This document shows, in pieces, positions 8,949-18,454 of a DNA stretch of 64,000 nucleotides; the stretch's first letter is position 1, and every line of letters begins with the position of its first letter. The stretch lies in contig NZ_QXTH01000012.1 in the NCBI RefSeq assembly GCF_003946865.1, positions 1-64,000 on the forward strand, written 5' to 3'. This stretch comes from Antribacter gilvus. GTDB lineage: Bacteria; Actinomycetota; Actinomycetes; Actinomycetales; Cellulomonadaceae. The notes beneath the pieces were generated by a model. The model did no database searches and was not told the DNA's origin. It saw nothing but the letters and a program-made list of their open reading frames with translations. The translations under genes were made by a program, and so were the position numbers.

Positions 8949-9644
8949 TCAGTCGTCTGCCCCGAGCTGGTCCAGTGCGTCCAGGTCGGGCAGGTGGGGT
9001 GCGAGCGGGGGCAGCTCGTCGAGCGACGAGAAGCCCATCCGCTCCAAGAAGTATCCCGTGGTTCCGAACAGGACGGCACCCGTGGTGGGGTCCTGGCCGA
9101 TCTCCGCGATGAGGCCGCGGGTCAGGAGCGTGCGTACCACGCCGTCCACGTTCACCCCGCGCACGGCCGAGACCTGCCCGCGGGTGACCGGTTGACGATA
9201 CGCGATCACGGCGAGCGTCTCCAGCGCGGCCTGGCTCAGGCGGGACGACTGACCGTCCAGCACGAAGCGTCCGACGACGTCCGCGTGCGCCACCGACGAG
9301 TAGATGCGCCAGCCGTCGGCGTTGCGGCGCAGCTCGAAGCCGCGCGGACGTCCGCCCAGGTCACCGAGGTACTCGGCGGCGAGCTCGGCCAGCAGGCGCT
9401 CCACCTCGGGCAGCGGCAGGTCCATCGCCACGGCCAGCCGCTCCGCCGGGACCGGCGCGTCAGCCACCATCAGCACGGCCTCGAGCGCCGCCGGTGCGCC
9501 GCCCGGCAGCGAGTGCACGTCGACCAGGACGAGGGTGTCCTGCTCGGGTGACGTGCCGTCGGCGGCCTCGGCCGGGCCGGGCACGGACGTCGCCCCGGCC
9601 AGATCGTCGGGCGTGGTGCCGGAGATCACTGTCTGTTCTGTCAC
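8949..9644 (-). CDS. scpB: Segregation and condensation protein B
   Basis: ScpB is the winged-helix kleisin partner that, with ScpA and SMC, forms the bacterial condensin complex for chromosome compaction and segregation. The GTG start at 9644 is supported by a GGAGGAGG ribosome site and by a GTGA overlap with the scpA stop, giving 231 residues. Typical ScpB features are the ALEAVLMVADAPV opening helix, the LETLAVIAYRQPVTRGQV segment and the RGLIAEIG turn in the second winged helix. The N-terminal 50 residues are low-complexity and variable. No SMC gene is in this window. Confidence 0.95.
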   Translation of the reverse strand: MTEQTVISGTTPDDLAGATSVPGPAEAADGTSPEQDTLVLVDVHSLPGGAPAALEAVLMVADAPVPAERLAVAMDLPLPEVERLLAELAAEYLGDLGGRPRGFELRRNADGWRIYSSVAHADVVGRFVLDGQSSRLSQAALETLAVIAYRQPVTRGQVSAVRGVNVDGVVRTLLTRGLIAEIGQDPTTGAVLFGTTGYFLERMGFSSLDELPPLAPHLPDLDALDQLGADD

Positions 9645-10627
9645 GGTGCCTCCTCCGAGCTGTCGGTGCCTGCCCCGTCGAGGTCCCGGGGAGCCGCCAC
9701 CGGCTCGCTCACGGGCTCGTCGAACTCGCTGGGCCCGCCCGACTGGTCCAGGTACTTGCCGCCACCGTCCGGCTCGCCGGTCCACCGCACGGTCAGCTCG
9801 CCGAGCGGCGTCACCTGCTCGAAGCTGACGAGCGCGTCCCGGAACAGCTCGAGGAGCGCGAGGAAGCGCGCCACCACCACCAGCCGCTCGGACCCGGAGG
9901 TCAGCGCCCGGAACGTGGCCACGTGCTCCCGCCGCAGGCGTCGCACGATCACGCCGGCCTCCTCGCGGACGCTCACGGACGACCCGTGCAGGTGGCTCAG
10001 CGACACCATGGGCGGAACCTTGGGCGTCAGGGCCCGGGCGGCCAGCTCGGCCAGCCGCGCCCCGTCGAGGTCCCACACGAGCTCGGGCAGGAGGGCGGCC
10101 AGGTGCTGCTCCAGCGGCGCGAGGCGCGGGACCCGGCGCCCAGCGGCGGCCATGCGCTCGGCGAGCACGCCCGACACCTGCTTGTAGGCGCGGTACTGCA
10201 GCAGCCGGGCGAACAGGAGGTCGCGCGCCTCGAGCAGCTCCAGGTCCTCGGCGTCCTCGTCGACCACGCCGGGCAGCAGCCGCGCCGCCTTGAGGTCGAG
10301 CAGCGTCGCGGCGATGACGAGGAACTCGCTGGCCACGCCGAGGTCCCACGAGGGGACGGTCTCGCCGCGGGCCTCGGCCTCGCGGGTGACCGCCTCGGCG
10401 GCGCGGATGTGCGCCACGAACTCGTCGGTCACGGCGGCCAGCGCCACCTCGGTGACGTCGAGCTCGTGCTTGGCGATCAGCGACAGCAGCAGGTCGAACG
10501 GACCGGTGAAGTTGGTGAGGTGGACGTGGAACCCCGCGCGGGCGGGCGGCTCGGGCAGGCCGTCGACGACCGGCGCCGCGGCGAGGTCCTCCGCCGGCGC
10601 CTCCAGCGTGTCAGGCAGCGTCGCCAC
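9641..10627 (-). CDS. scpA: Segregation and condensation protein A
   Basis: ScpA is the kleisin that bridges SMC heads and binds ScpB in the condensin complex. The 328-residue protein has the conserved opening FTGPFDLLLSLIAKHELDV at about residues 40-58 and a C-terminal winged helix (VVVARFLALLELFRD region). An acidic tail of about 45 residues follows. Its 5' end overlaps the parA stop by 17 bases and its TGA overlaps the scpB GTG by four bases, so the two condensin subunits are translationally coupled. Confidence 0.95.
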   Translation of the reverse strand: MATLPDTLEAPAEDLAAAPVVDGLPEPPARAGFHVHLTNFTGPFDLLLSLIAKHELDVTEVALAAVTDEFVAHIRAAEAVTREAEARGETVPSWDLGVASEFLVIAATLLDLKAARLLPGVVDEDAEDLELLEARDLLFARLLQYRAYKQVSGVLAERMAAAGRRVPRLAPLEQHLAALLPELVWDLDGARLAELAARALTPKVPPMVSLSHLHGSSVSVREEAGVIVRRLRREHVATFRALTSGSERLVVVARFLALLELFRDALVSFEQVTPLGELTVRWTGEPDGGGKYLDQSGGPSEFDEPVSEPVAAPRDLDGAGTDSSEEAP

Positions 10628-11519
10628 GCGACACGAGCTCCCGGGCCAGCAGCCGGTAGGCGGCGGCGCCCGGGTGACCGGGCGCGTAGGCGGTGATGGG
10701 CTCCGCGGCCACGGACGCGTCCGGGAACTTCACGGTGCGGCCGATGACCGAGTGCAGGAGCACGCTGCCGAAGGCCTCGTGCACCCGGGCCACGACCTCA
10801 CGGGAGTGGAGGGTGCGCGAGTCGTACATGGTGGGGAGGATACCGTCGATCTCGAGCGCCGGGTTGAGCCGGTCGCGCACCTTCTCGATGGTCTCCACCA
10901 GCAGCGCGACGCCGCGCAGCGCGAAGAACTCGCACTCGAGCGGGATCAGCACGCCGTGTGCCGCGGTCAGCGCGTTGACGGTGAGCAGACCGAGCGACGG
11001 CTGGCAGTCGATGAGGACCACGTCGTAGTCGTCGATGACGGGACGCAGGGCGCGTGCCAGCACGGACTCGCGGGCCACCTCGCCGACGAGCTGCACCTCG
11101 GCCGCGGAGAGGTCGATGTTGGCGGGCAGCACGTCGAGGTTCTCGATGCCCGACGGGATGAGCACGTCCTCGATCCGCACGCCCCGCTCCATGAGCAGGT
11201 TGTAGACCGTCAGGTCGAGCTCGTGCGGGTTCACGCCGATCCCCACGGACGCGGCGCCCTGCGGGTCGAAGTCGACGAGGAGCACCCGGCGGCCGTACTC
11301 CGCGAGCGCGGCGCCGAGGTTGATCGTCGACGTCGTCTTACCCACGCCGCCCTTCTGGTTGCACATCGCGATGATGCGCGCGGGGCCGTGGGACGCGAGG
11401 GGCGGCGGCACCGGGAACGTCGGCATAGGCCTGCCGACGACGTCCCGGAGGATCTCCCCCTCAGGGCTTCGAGCTGCCGTGGGTGTGTTGACGACTGCGA
11501 CGGCCGGTGCGTCTGTCAT
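10611..11519 (-). CDS. ParA/Soj-type chromosome-partitioning ATPase
   Basis: This 302-residue ATPase belongs to the ParA/MinD superfamily. The deviant Walker A motif CNQKGGVGKTT is at about residues 53-63 with the signature lysine K56. Walker B-like residues lie in LLVDFDPQG and VLIDCQPSL. It sits between xerD and scpA, where actinobacteria keep a second ParA distinct from the parAB pair near oriC, so its exact cargo is uncertain. No parB lies beside it. The start is ambiguous: 11519 (MTDAPA) is given, but in-frame starts at 11540 and upstream are possible and would only add unstructured residues. Confidence 0.92.
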   Translation of the reverse strand: MTDAPAVAVVNTPTAARSPEGEILRDVVGRPMPTFPVPPPLASHGPARIIAMCNQKGGVGKTTSTINLGAALAEYGRRVLLVDFDPQGAASVGIGVNPHELDLTVYNLLMERGVRIEDVLIPSGIENLDVLPANIDLSAAEVQLVGEVARESVLARALRPVIDDYDVVLIDCQPSLGLLTVNALTAAHGVLIPLECEFFALRGVALLVETIEKVRDRLNPALEIDGILPTMYDSRTLHSREVVARVHEAFGSVLLHSVIGRTVKFPDASVAAEPITAYAPGHPGAAAYRLLARELVSRGDAA

Positions 11520-11614
11520 CTGGCTCGCTCCCTCCCGCATGGGTGCCTCGCTCACGCCGCCACGGTACCCCAGGGATTCGTCGCCGCCAGGTGGAAGCCT
11601 CGGCGCGCCGCCCA

Positions 11615-12691
11615 TCAGCGCGCCCGCGGGTGCGCCGCCGCGTAGACCTCGCGCAGCGTGTCGGGCGTCACCATGGTGTAGATCTGCGTGGTCGTCACCG
11701 ACGCGTGGCCGAGGAGCTCCTGGACCACGCGCACGTCCGCTCCCCCGGCGAGCAGGTGGGTGGCGTACGAGTGGCGCAGGGTGTGCGGCGACACCCGCTC
11801 CGTGAGACCCGCGCGCTGCGCCGCGGCCTGCAGCACGGCCCAGGCCGTCTGCCGCGACAGCCGGGCGCCCCGCGTGTTGAGGAAGAGGGCGGGCGTCCCA
11901 CGGCCCGCGGCCGCGAGGGCGGGCCGCGCGCGCACCAGGTAGGCCTCGACCGCGGTCCGCGCGTAGGAGCCCACGGGCACGGCCCGCTCCTTGCCGCCCT
12001 TGCCGTGCAGGCGCACCACGGCCCCCGGCTGCCCGATCCCCTGGGGCCCCTGCGAAGTACCGGAGCGAAGCGAGGACACTTCGTGGGGTGGGGCGGCGCC
12101 AGGGTCGCCCTCCGCCGTCGTCCCGCCCGTGCGCTGCTCGTCCGACCCCCGGTGGAACGCGTCGACGTCGAGCCCGACGATCTCGGAGATGCGCCCGCCG
12201 GTGGCGTAGAGCAGCTCGAGGAGGGCGCGGTCACGCAGCGGCAGGGGCCCCTCGCCGGCGCCGGCGGCCTCGAGGAGCCGCGTGACGTCGTCGACGGAGA
12301 GCGCGTGCGGGAGGCGGCGCAGCTGGGTGGGTGCGTGGACCTCGGCGGACGGGTCCTCGGCGGCGAGGCCCTCCGCCTGCGCGAAGCGGTGCCAGCCGCG
12401 GACCGCCGCGAGCGCCCTGGCGGTGGAGGACGGGGAGAGCCGCGCTCCGCCGTCGGACCCCTGGCGGAGCGCCGTGACGAAGGCGTTGACGTCCGCCTCG
12501 CCCACCTCGTCGAGGCGGGTGCGCCCGGCCGTGACCAGGTAGGCCGTGTAGCGGGCGAGGTCACGCCGGTAGGCGGAGACGGTGTTGGCCGAGAGTCCTC
12601 GCTCCACCCGGAGGTGCGCGAGGTAGTCGCGCAGGCACGGGTCGAGGGCGCTACCTGGGCGTACGGGAACCTCGGTCAGGGCGGCGGGCAC
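11615..12691 (-). CDS. xerD: Site-specific tyrosine recombinase XerD
   Basis: XerD, with XerC and FtsK, resolves chromosome dimers at dif. The 358-residue protein (GTG start) has an N-terminal core-binding domain (about 15-110) and a catalytic domain with all active residues visible: R167, K231, H303, R306, H329 and nucleophile Y338. It is about 50 residues longer than the usual 300. The excess is a hydrophilic insertion at about residues 182-222, between two strands of the catalytic domain, and part of it is encoded by an inverted-repeat DNA segment (12053-12083). The insertion does not touch the catalytic residues, so the protein is probably active. parA follows about 95 bases downstream. 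Confidence 0.93.
   Translation of the reverse strand: MPAALTEVPVRPGSALDPCLRDYLAHLRVERGLSANTVSAYRRDLARYTAYLVTAGRTRLDEVGEADVNAFVTALRQGSDGGARLSPSSTARALAAVRGWHRFAQAEGLAAEDPSAEVHAPTQLRRLPHALSVDDVTRLLEAAGAGEGPLPLRDRALLELLYATGGRISEIVGLDVDAFHRGSDEQRTGGTTAEGDPGAAPPHEVSSLRSGTSQGPQGIGQPGAVVRLHGKGGKERAVPVGSYARTAVEAYLVRARPALAAAGRGTPALFLNTRGARLSRQTAWAVLQAAAQRAGLTERVSPHTLRHSYATHLLAGGADVRVVQELLGHASVTTTQIYTMVTPDTLREVYAAAHPRAR
12053..12083. repeat. Inverted-repeat segment inside xerD
   Basis: CGAAGT (12053-12058) and ACTTCG (12078-12083) flank a purine-rich centre. The 31-base block encodes part of a family-atypical 41-residue insertion in XerD. The structure suggests a small palindromic element captured in frame. 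Confidence 0.45.
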
Positions 12692-12769
12692 GTGGTCATC
12701 ATGCCCAGGCCCGCCCGGCGCGCCGGGTGCGGCACGCCGGGCGGGGCGTGATGGGGGTTTACGACAGGT

Positions 12770-13711
12770 TCACGAGGGGTTGATCCCGAAGAGCTCGGCG
12801 CGGCTCTTGATGACCTGCGCCCGCGCCAGGCGGGGCTTGTCGGACCCGTCGCGGATCACGGAGCCGGCGGCCTCGAAGTCGGCGAGGAAGTCGACGGCCC
12901 AGGCGACGTCGGACGGCGACGGCGCGAAGCACTCGTTGATGACCGCGGGCTGCTCGAGGTCGAGGCAGAGCTTGCCGGTCATGCCGAGCACGACGGCGTC
13001 ACCGGACTGCTCGCGGAGCAGGGCGTGGGCGGTGCCCACGGTGGGGCCGTCGACGGGCCCGGGGAGGCCGCCCACCCGGCTGGCCGCGACGAGGCGCGAC
13101 CGCGGGTACGCCATGGCGATGGGCTCGTTGGCGGAGCCGGTGTCGCGGCGGTAGTCGCCGGAGCCGAACGCGAGGCGGAAGGTGCCGCGGGCCCGGGCGA
13201 TGGACACGGCCTCCTCGATGCCGACCGCGGACTCGACGAGCGCCACCACGGGCACGTCGCCGCCGAGGCGCTGGGCGGTGTCCACGACGTCGTCCGCGGA
13301 CTCCGTCTTGGCGAGCATCACGCCGGCGAGGCCCTGGACGTCGCGCAGGAGGGCGACGTCGTCGGCCCAGGCGGCGGAGTGCCGGTCGTTGATGCGCACC
13401 CAGGCGCTGCCGCCGCTCCGGAGCCAGGCGATGACGTGGTCGCGCGCCTCGTCCTTCAGGCTGTCGTCGATGGCGTCCTCGCAGTCGAGGATCACCTGGT
13501 CGGCGCGGGAGAGCTGGGCGCGGTCGAAGTCGCCGGTACGCAGCGCGGAGAGCAGCAGCCAGGAACGGGCGTAGTCGGGCGCCACGCGGGACTTCTCGCG
13601 CGCGGCGCGCCGCGGGGTCAGGTCGACGGTCGTCGCGGCCTCCGCCGGCAGGGTCGCGTGCGGGTCCCGCGGAAGGCTGGCGTCGGTCTGGTCGGTCACG
13701 GTCACGGTCAC
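12770..13711 (-). CDS. HpcH/HpaI aldolase/citrate lyase family protein (CitE-like)
   Basis: This 313-residue protein is a CitE-like TIM-barrel lyase, a family that cleaves or forms CoA thioesters of citramalate, malate or beta-methylmalate. Visible features are the VILDCEDAIDD metal-site strand near residue 75, an arginine-bearing VRIND strand near residue 105, and the VALVESAVGIEEA strand with the metal-binding glutamate. The motif GMTGKLCLDLEQPAVIN late in the protein is typical of the CitE branch. No citrate lyase alpha or gamma subunit gene is present, so it is a stand-alone enzyme and not part of a citrate lyase complex. Substrate is unknown. It is 78 bases from xerD and divergent from nothing, sitting in a housekeeping block. 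Confidence 0.85.
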   Translation of the reverse strand: MTVTVTDQTDASLPRDPHATLPAEAATTVDLTPRRAAREKSRVAPDYARSWLLLSALRTGDFDRAQLSRADQVILDCEDAIDDSLKDEARDHVIAWLRSGGSAWVRINDRHSAAWADDVALLRDVQGLAGVMLAKTESADDVVDTAQRLGGDVPVVALVESAVGIEEAVSIARARGTFRLAFGSGDYRRDTGSANEPIAMAYPRSRLVAASRVGGLPGPVDGPTVGTAHALLREQSGDAVVLGMTGKLCLDLEQPAVINECFAPSPSDVAWAVDFLADFEAAGSVIRDGSDKPRLARAQVIKSRAELFGINPS

Positions 13712-13736
13712 AAGGCTACGCGCGGTCCGCTGCGGG

Positions 13737-14711
13737 TCAGAACGGCAGGAAGACGTCCACCGCGACGAGGACGAAGAGCAGCGTGAGGTACGTGATGGAG
13801 GCGTGGAAGACCTTCATGGCGCCGAGCTTGCGCGACGGGTCCTTGGCCCGGCGCTGCATCGCGACGGTGGACCAGAGGAACCACGCGCCGAGGGCCGCGG
13901 CGCCCACCGTGTAGACCCACGTCATGCCGGCGAGCGGCGTGAGCGCGAGGGAGCAGGCGATCATCGCGATCGTGTAGCCGATCATCTCGGCGGCGACCCG
14001 CTTGTCGTCGCTCACGACGGGGAGCATCGGCACGCCCGCGTTCGCGTAGTCCTTCTTGAACTTGATCGACAGCGGCCAGTAGTGCGGCGGCGTCCAGAAG
14101 AAGATCACGCCGAAGAGCACGAGGCCGGCCCAGCTCATGCCGCCCGTGACGGCGGCCCAGCCGATGAAGACCGGCATGCAGCCCGCGATGCCGCCCCACA
14201 CGATGTTCTGCGGCGTGCGGCGCTTGAGGATCATCGTGTAGCCCACGACGTAGATCGCGATGGCCGCGAACGTCAGCCACGCGGACGCCGGGTTGACCAG
14301 GAACGCGAACCACGAGAGCGACAGGACGCCGAGGATCGTCGCGAACACGAGGCCCGCCCGCGGCGTGATCTCGCCCGTGACGAGCGGCCGCCGCTTGGTG
14401 CGGTTCATGATCGCGTCGATGTCGCGGTCGATGTAGCAGTTGAAGGCGTTCGCGGAGCCCGCGGCCGCCGCGCCGCCGACCAGCGTGAGCAGGATCAGCC
14501 CGAGGTCAGGCAGGCCGCCCTCGGCCAGGATCATGGTCGGCACGGTCGTCACGAGCAGGAGCTCGATGACCCGCGGCTTGGTCAGCGCGACGTAGGCGCC
14601 GGCCCGCCGCAGGAACCACGTGCCGGGCCGGGCGCCGGTGACGACCCCGTCGCTCGCGCCGCCCTCGCGGGTGCGCGAGGTCCTGCCGGTGGTCGTCTGG
14701 CTCGTGGTCAC
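13737..14711 (-). CDS. ctaB: Protoheme IX farnesyltransferase (heme O synthase)
   Basis: This membrane enzyme transfers a farnesyl group to heme B, giving heme O for cytochrome oxidase. The 324-residue protein has about nine hydrophobic segments and the prenyl-diphosphate binding motif [19 protein letters not shown] (the DxxDxxxxR type) in the first half. The start at 14711 lies in a 368-base divergent gap with tkt. The ctaB-tkt-tal-zwf arrangement is widely conserved in actinobacteria. Confidence 0.96.
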   Translation of the reverse strand: MTTSQTTTGRTSRTREGGASDGVVTGARPGTWFLRRAGAYVALTKPRVIELLLVTTVPTMILAEGGLPDLGLILLTLVGGAAAAGSANAFNCYIDRDIDAIMNRTKRRPLVTGEITPRAGLVFATILGVLSLSWFAFLVNPASAWLTFAAIAIYVVGYTMILKRRTPQNIVWGGIAGCMPVFIGWAAVTGGMSWAGLVLFGVIFFWTPPHYWPLSIKFKKDYANAGVPMLPVVSDDKRVAAEMIGYTIAMIACSLALTPLAGMTWVYTVGAAALGAWFLWSTVAMQRRAKDPSRKLGAMKVFHASITYLTLLFVLVAVDVFLPF

Positions 14712-15079
14712 GCGCGTCGGTCATCCGTTCGGGAGGTTCCGCGGAGGGAAGGTTCCGGGTGGGGCTCCGAGTACTCGGGCCGTCTCATGGTACGTCCCCG
14801 CAGGCCCGGGCCGCTCCCGCCGCGGCCCTCCGAGGTGTGAGATGGGCCCCGGCGGTCAGGCCACGTCGCGTATAGGGTGGGTTTGCGACCGCAGGGCCTC
14901 TTCACCCCCGAGCGCGTCGGGAACCAACCGACCTCACCTGCGTGTCCACATACTCGGTACCACGGTGGCCGGCAGCAGCCGGCCCGCCACACGCACGACC
15001 CGCGGCCGGAGCCGTGGAGGTAGTCCCGGGCACGTCCCGGGGGGACCTCCCGCCCCCGCCCGGGGAGAGAAGAGGATAC
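14712..15079. other. Divergent ctaB/tkt intergenic region
   Basis: This 368-base gap must hold the promoters of ctaB and the tkt operon. A TATAGGGT segment at about 14870-14877 could be a -10 element for tkt, but no convincing -35 is seen. The last 20 bases contain the AGAAGAGG ribosome site of tkt. No small gene or clear riboswitch structure is visible. Confidence 0.4.
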
Positions 15080-17188
15080 GTGAACGCGTTCGACCCCGCC
15101 CTGACGCCGCTGGACTGGTCGGAGCTCGACGAGCGGGCGGTGAGGTCCATCAAGGCTCTCGCGGCCGACGCCGTCGAGAAGGTCGGCAACGGCCACCCGG
15201 GTACGGCGATCTCCCTCGCGCCCGCCGCCTACCTGCTGTTCCAGAAGGCCATGCGCCATGACCCCGCCGACCCCGCGTGGGTGGGCCGGGACCGGTTCGT
15301 GCTCTCGGCGGGCCACTCGTCGCTGACCATCTACCTGCAGCTGTTCCTCGCGGGCTACGGCCTCGAGATGGACGACCTCGCAGGGCTGCGCCAGTGGGGC
15401 TCCAAGACCCCGGGCCACCCCGAGTTCGGGCACACCGCGGGCGTCGAGATCACCACGGGCCCCCTGGGCCAGGGCCTCGCCTCGTCCGTCGGCATGGCGT
15501 TCGCGTCGCGTCGCGAGCGGGGTCTCCTCGACCCGAGCTCGGCGCCGGGCGAGAGCCCGTTCGACCACCACGTGTACGTGATCGCGTCGGACGGCGACCT
15601 GCAGGAGGGCGTGACGGCCGAGGCCTCGTCGCTCGCGGGCCACCAGCGGCTCGGCAACCTCATCGTCATCTGGGACGACAACCGGATCTCGATCGAGGAC
15701 GACACGGACATCGCCTTCAGCGAGGACGTCCTGGGCCGCTACGCCGCCTACGGCTGGCACACCCAGCGGGTCGACTGGACCTCCGGCGGCACCGGCTACG
15801 GCGAGGACGTCGACGCCCTCGCCGCCGCGATCGACGCCGCCAAGGCGGAGACCGGCAAGCCCTCGATCATCGCGCTGCGCACGATCATCGGCTGGCCGTC
15901 GCCCACCAAGCAGAACACCGGCGGGATCCACGGCTCGGCGCTGGGCGCCGACGAGGTCAAGGGCCTCAAGACCGAGCTCGGCCTCGACCCCGAGGTGTCG
16001 TTCGCGATCGACGACGAGGTGCTCTCGTACACGCGTGCCGTGGCCGGGCGCCAGTCCGAGCAGCGCGCCGCCTGGGAGACGTCGTTCGAGGCGTGGCGCA
16101 CCGCCAACCCGTCGGGCGCCGCCCTGCTGGAGCGCCTGCGCGCCCACGAGCTGCCCGAGGGCTGGGCCGACTCGCTGCCGACGTTCGACGCCGACCCCAA
16201 GGGCGTCGCCACCCGCGCCGCCTCGGGCAAGGTCCTCACGGCGCTCAAGGACGTGCTGCCCGAGCTCTGGGGCGGCTCCGCCGACCTCGCCGGCTCGAAC
16301 AACACGACCATGGACGGCGAGCCGTCGTTCGTGCCGACCGAGCACGCGACCAAGAAGTTCCCCGGTCACGAGTACGGCCGCACGCTGCACTTCGGCATCC
16401 GCGAGCACGCGATGGGCGCGATCCTCAACGGCATCGTGCTGCACGGCCTGACCCGCCCGTACGGCGGCACGTTCCTGCAGTTCGCCGACTACATGCGCGC
16501 CTCGGTGCGTCTCGCGGCCCTCATGCAGATCCCCACCACCTTCGTGTGGACGCACGACTCGATCGGCCTCGGCGAGGACGGCCCCACCCACCAGCCGGTG
16601 GAGCACCTGGCCGCCCTGCGCGCCATCCCGGGTCTCGACGTCGTCCGCCCGGCGGACGCCAACGAGACCGCCTACGCCTGGCGCGGGATCCTGCAGAGCA
16701 CCACCCACCCGGCGGGCATCGTCCTCACCCGTCAGAACGTGCCCACGTTCCCCCGCGGCGAGCAGGGCTTCGCGGGCGCCGAGGGCACCCTCAAGGGCGG
16801 CTACGTGCTGCTCGACACCGACGGCACGCCGGACGTCATCCTCCTCGGCACCGGCTCCGAGGTGCAGCTCGCCGTCGAGGCGCGAGCCCTCCTCGCCGCC
16901 GACGGCGTCCAGGCCCGCGTGGTCTCGCTGCCGTCGTTCGAGTGGTTCGCCCGCCAGGACGCCGAGTACCGCGAGTCGGTGCTCCCGTCCTCCGTCAAGG
17001 CGCGCGTCTCGGTCGAGGCGGGCGTGGCGCAGGGCTGGCGGGAGCTGGTCGGCGACGCCGGCCGCACCGTCTCGCTCGAGCACTACGGCGCGTCGGCGGA
17101 CTACAAGGTGCTCTACCAGGAGTTCGGCATCACGGCGGAGGCCGTGGCGGCCGCCGCCCGCGACTCCATCGCGGCCACGCAGGCCTGA
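15080..17188 (+). CDS. tkt: Transketolase
   Basis: Transketolase moves two-carbon units between sugar phosphates in the non-oxidative pentose phosphate pathway, using thiamine diphosphate. The GTG start at 15080 (VNAFDPAL) is chosen for the AGAAGAGG ribosome site five bases upstream and the standard 702-residue length. The substrate-loop motif GNGHPGTA is near residue 36, the TPP-binding GDGD variant is seen as SDGDLQEG near 175, and the pyrimidine-domain motif THDSIGLGEDGPTHQPVEH is near 490. It heads the five-gene operon tkt-tal-zwf-opcA-pgl. Confidence 0.97.
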   Translation: MNAFDPALTPLDWSELDERAVRSIKALAADAVEKVGNGHPGTAISLAPAAYLLFQKAMRHDPADPAWVGRDRFVLSAGHSSLTIYLQLFLAGYGLEMDDLAGLRQWGSKTPGHPEFGHTAGVEITTGPLGQGLASSVGMAFASRRERGLLDPSSAPGESPFDHHVYVIASDGDLQEGVTAEASSLAGHQRLGNLIVIWDDNRISIEDDTDIAFSEDVLGRYAAYGWHTQRVDWTSGGTGYGEDVDALAAAIDAAKAETGKPSIIALRTIIGWPSPTKQNTGGIHGSALGADEVKGLKTELGLDPEVSFAIDDEVLSYTRAVAGRQSEQRAAWETSFEAWRTANPSGAALLERLRAHELPEGWADSLPTFDADPKGVATRAASGKVLTALKDVLPELWGGSADLAGSNNTTMDGEPSFVPTEHATKKFPGHEYGRTLHFGIREHAMGAILNGIVLHGLTRPYGGTFLQFADYMRASVRLAALMQIPTTFVWTHDSIGLGEDGPTHQPVEHLAALRAIPGLDVVRPADANETAYAWRGILQSTTHPAGIVLTRQNVPTFPRGEQGFAGAEGTLKGGYVLLDTDGTPDVILLGTGSEVQLAVEARALLAADGVQARVVSLPSFEWFARQDAEYRESVLPSSVKARVSVEAGVAQGWRELVGDAGRTVSLEHYGASADYKVLYQEFGITAEAVAAAARDSIAATQA

Positions 17189-17219
17189 GCAGTCCCGTCG
17201 GGCGGGGGCCCGGCGACGT

Positions 17220-17253
17220 CCTGCCCGGCCGGGTACCCACCCGGCCGGGCAGG
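17220..17253. terminator. GC-rich stem-loop between tkt and tal
   Basis: Arms at 17220-17233 and 17240-17253 pair over 14 bases with a six-base loop. Because tal follows in the same direction, this may attenuate transcription or protect the tkt 3' end instead of ending the operon. No U-tract follows. Confidence 0.45.
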
Positions 17254-17320
17254 GCCATCCGGGGCCGGCCGGGGAGCCTGGTGCGGCCCACTGAGCAGTC
17301 GAGCACGAGAGAAGGGCATC

Positions 17321-18454
17321 ATGACCGACACCACCACCGGCGAAGAGACGCCGCGCCCGACCCGTCGCCTGTCGGAGGCGGGTGTCTCCATCTGGCTCGA
17401 CGACCTGTCCCGCGAGCGGTTGCGCACCGGCAACCTCGCGGGGCTGATCGCCGAGAAGGACGTGGTCGGCGTGACCACCAACCCCACCATCTTCGCCGCG
17501 GCCCTGGCCGCCGGCACCGCGTACGACGACACGCTCGCCGAGCTGGCGGACCAGGACGTCGAGGCCGCCGTGGAGCGGATCACCACGGACGACGTGCGTG
17601 AGGCCGCGGACGTGCTCCGCCCCGTCTACGACGCCACGGGCACCGTGGACGGCCGCGTCTCCATCGAGGTGGACCCGCGCCTCGCCCGCGACACGGAGGC
17701 CACCGTCGCCACGGCCCAGCGCCTGTGGACCACGGTGGACCGCCCCAACGTGATGATCAAGATCCCGGCCACCGTCGAGGGCCTGGACGCCATCACCCGG
17801 ACGCTCGCCGCAGGCATCAGCGTCAACGTGACCCTCATCTTCTCCATCGAGCGCTACCACGCCGTCATGGACGCCTTCCTCACCGGGCTCGAGCGCGCCA
17901 AGGAGGCGGGCATCGACCTCGCCCCCGTCGGCTCGGTGGCCTCGTTCTTCGTCTCGCGGGTGGACGCCGAGGTCGACAAGCGCCTCGACAAGGTCGGCAC
18001 CGACGAGGCCCTCGCCCTGCGTGGCCAGGCCGCCATCGCCAACGCCCGCCTCGCGTACGCCGCGTGGGAAGAGGTCTTCTCCTCCGACCGCTGGAAGGCC
18101 CTCGAGGCCGCCGGCGCGCACCCGCAGCGCCCGCTCTGGGCGTCCACCGGCGTGAAGAACCCCGAGTACCGCGACACCATGTACGTCGACGAGCTCGTCG
18201 TGCCCGGCGTCGTGAACACGATGCCGGAGGGCACCCTGAACGCCTTCGCCGACCACGGCATCGTCCTCGGCGACACCGTCACCGGGACCGCCGAGTCCGC
18301 GGCGGCCACCGTCGCCGCCGTCGAGGCCGTCGGGATCTCCATGGACGAGGTCACCGAGAAGCTCGAGAACGAGGGCGTCACCAAGTTCGAGGTGAGCTGG
18401 AACGAGCTCCTCGCCACCACGCAGGCGGGCCTGGACGGAGCGGCTGACAAGTGA
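17321..18454 (+). CDS. tal: Transaldolase
   Basis: Transaldolase transfers a three-carbon dihydroxyacetone unit between sugar phosphates. The 377-residue protein is of the long actinobacterial type. Visible motifs are GVTTNPTIF near residue 50, the Schiff-base lysine in NVMIKIPAT near residue 146, and SVNVTLIFS near residue 167. The start follows an AGAAGG ribosome site. Its TGA overlaps the GTG of zwf by four bases, so translation of zwf is coupled. Confidence 0.97.
   Translation: MTDTTTGEETPRPTRRLSEAGVSIWLDDLSRERLRTGNLAGLIAEKDVVGVTTNPTIFAAALAAGTAYDDTLAELADQDVEAAVERITTDDVREAADVLRPVYDATGTVDGRVSIEVDPRLARDTEATVATAQRLWTTVDRPNVMIKIPATVEGLDAITRTLAAGISVNVTLIFSIERYHAVMDAFLTGLERAKEAGIDLAPVGSVASFFVSRVDAEVDKRLDKVGTDEALALRGQAAIANARLAYAAWEEVFSSDRWKALEAAGAHPQRPLWASTGVKNPEYRDTMYVDELVVPGVVNTMPEGTLNAFADHGIVLGDTVTGTAESAAATVAAVEAVGISMDEVTEKLENEGVTKFEVSWNELLATTQAGLDGAADK

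Noticed and set aside
14708-18256. Very long open frame on the minus strand opposite tkt and tal
   Set aside because: It is rich in Arg, Gly and Ala with no domain, and lies exactly opposite two well-recognised genes. It is a by-product of high third-position GC.
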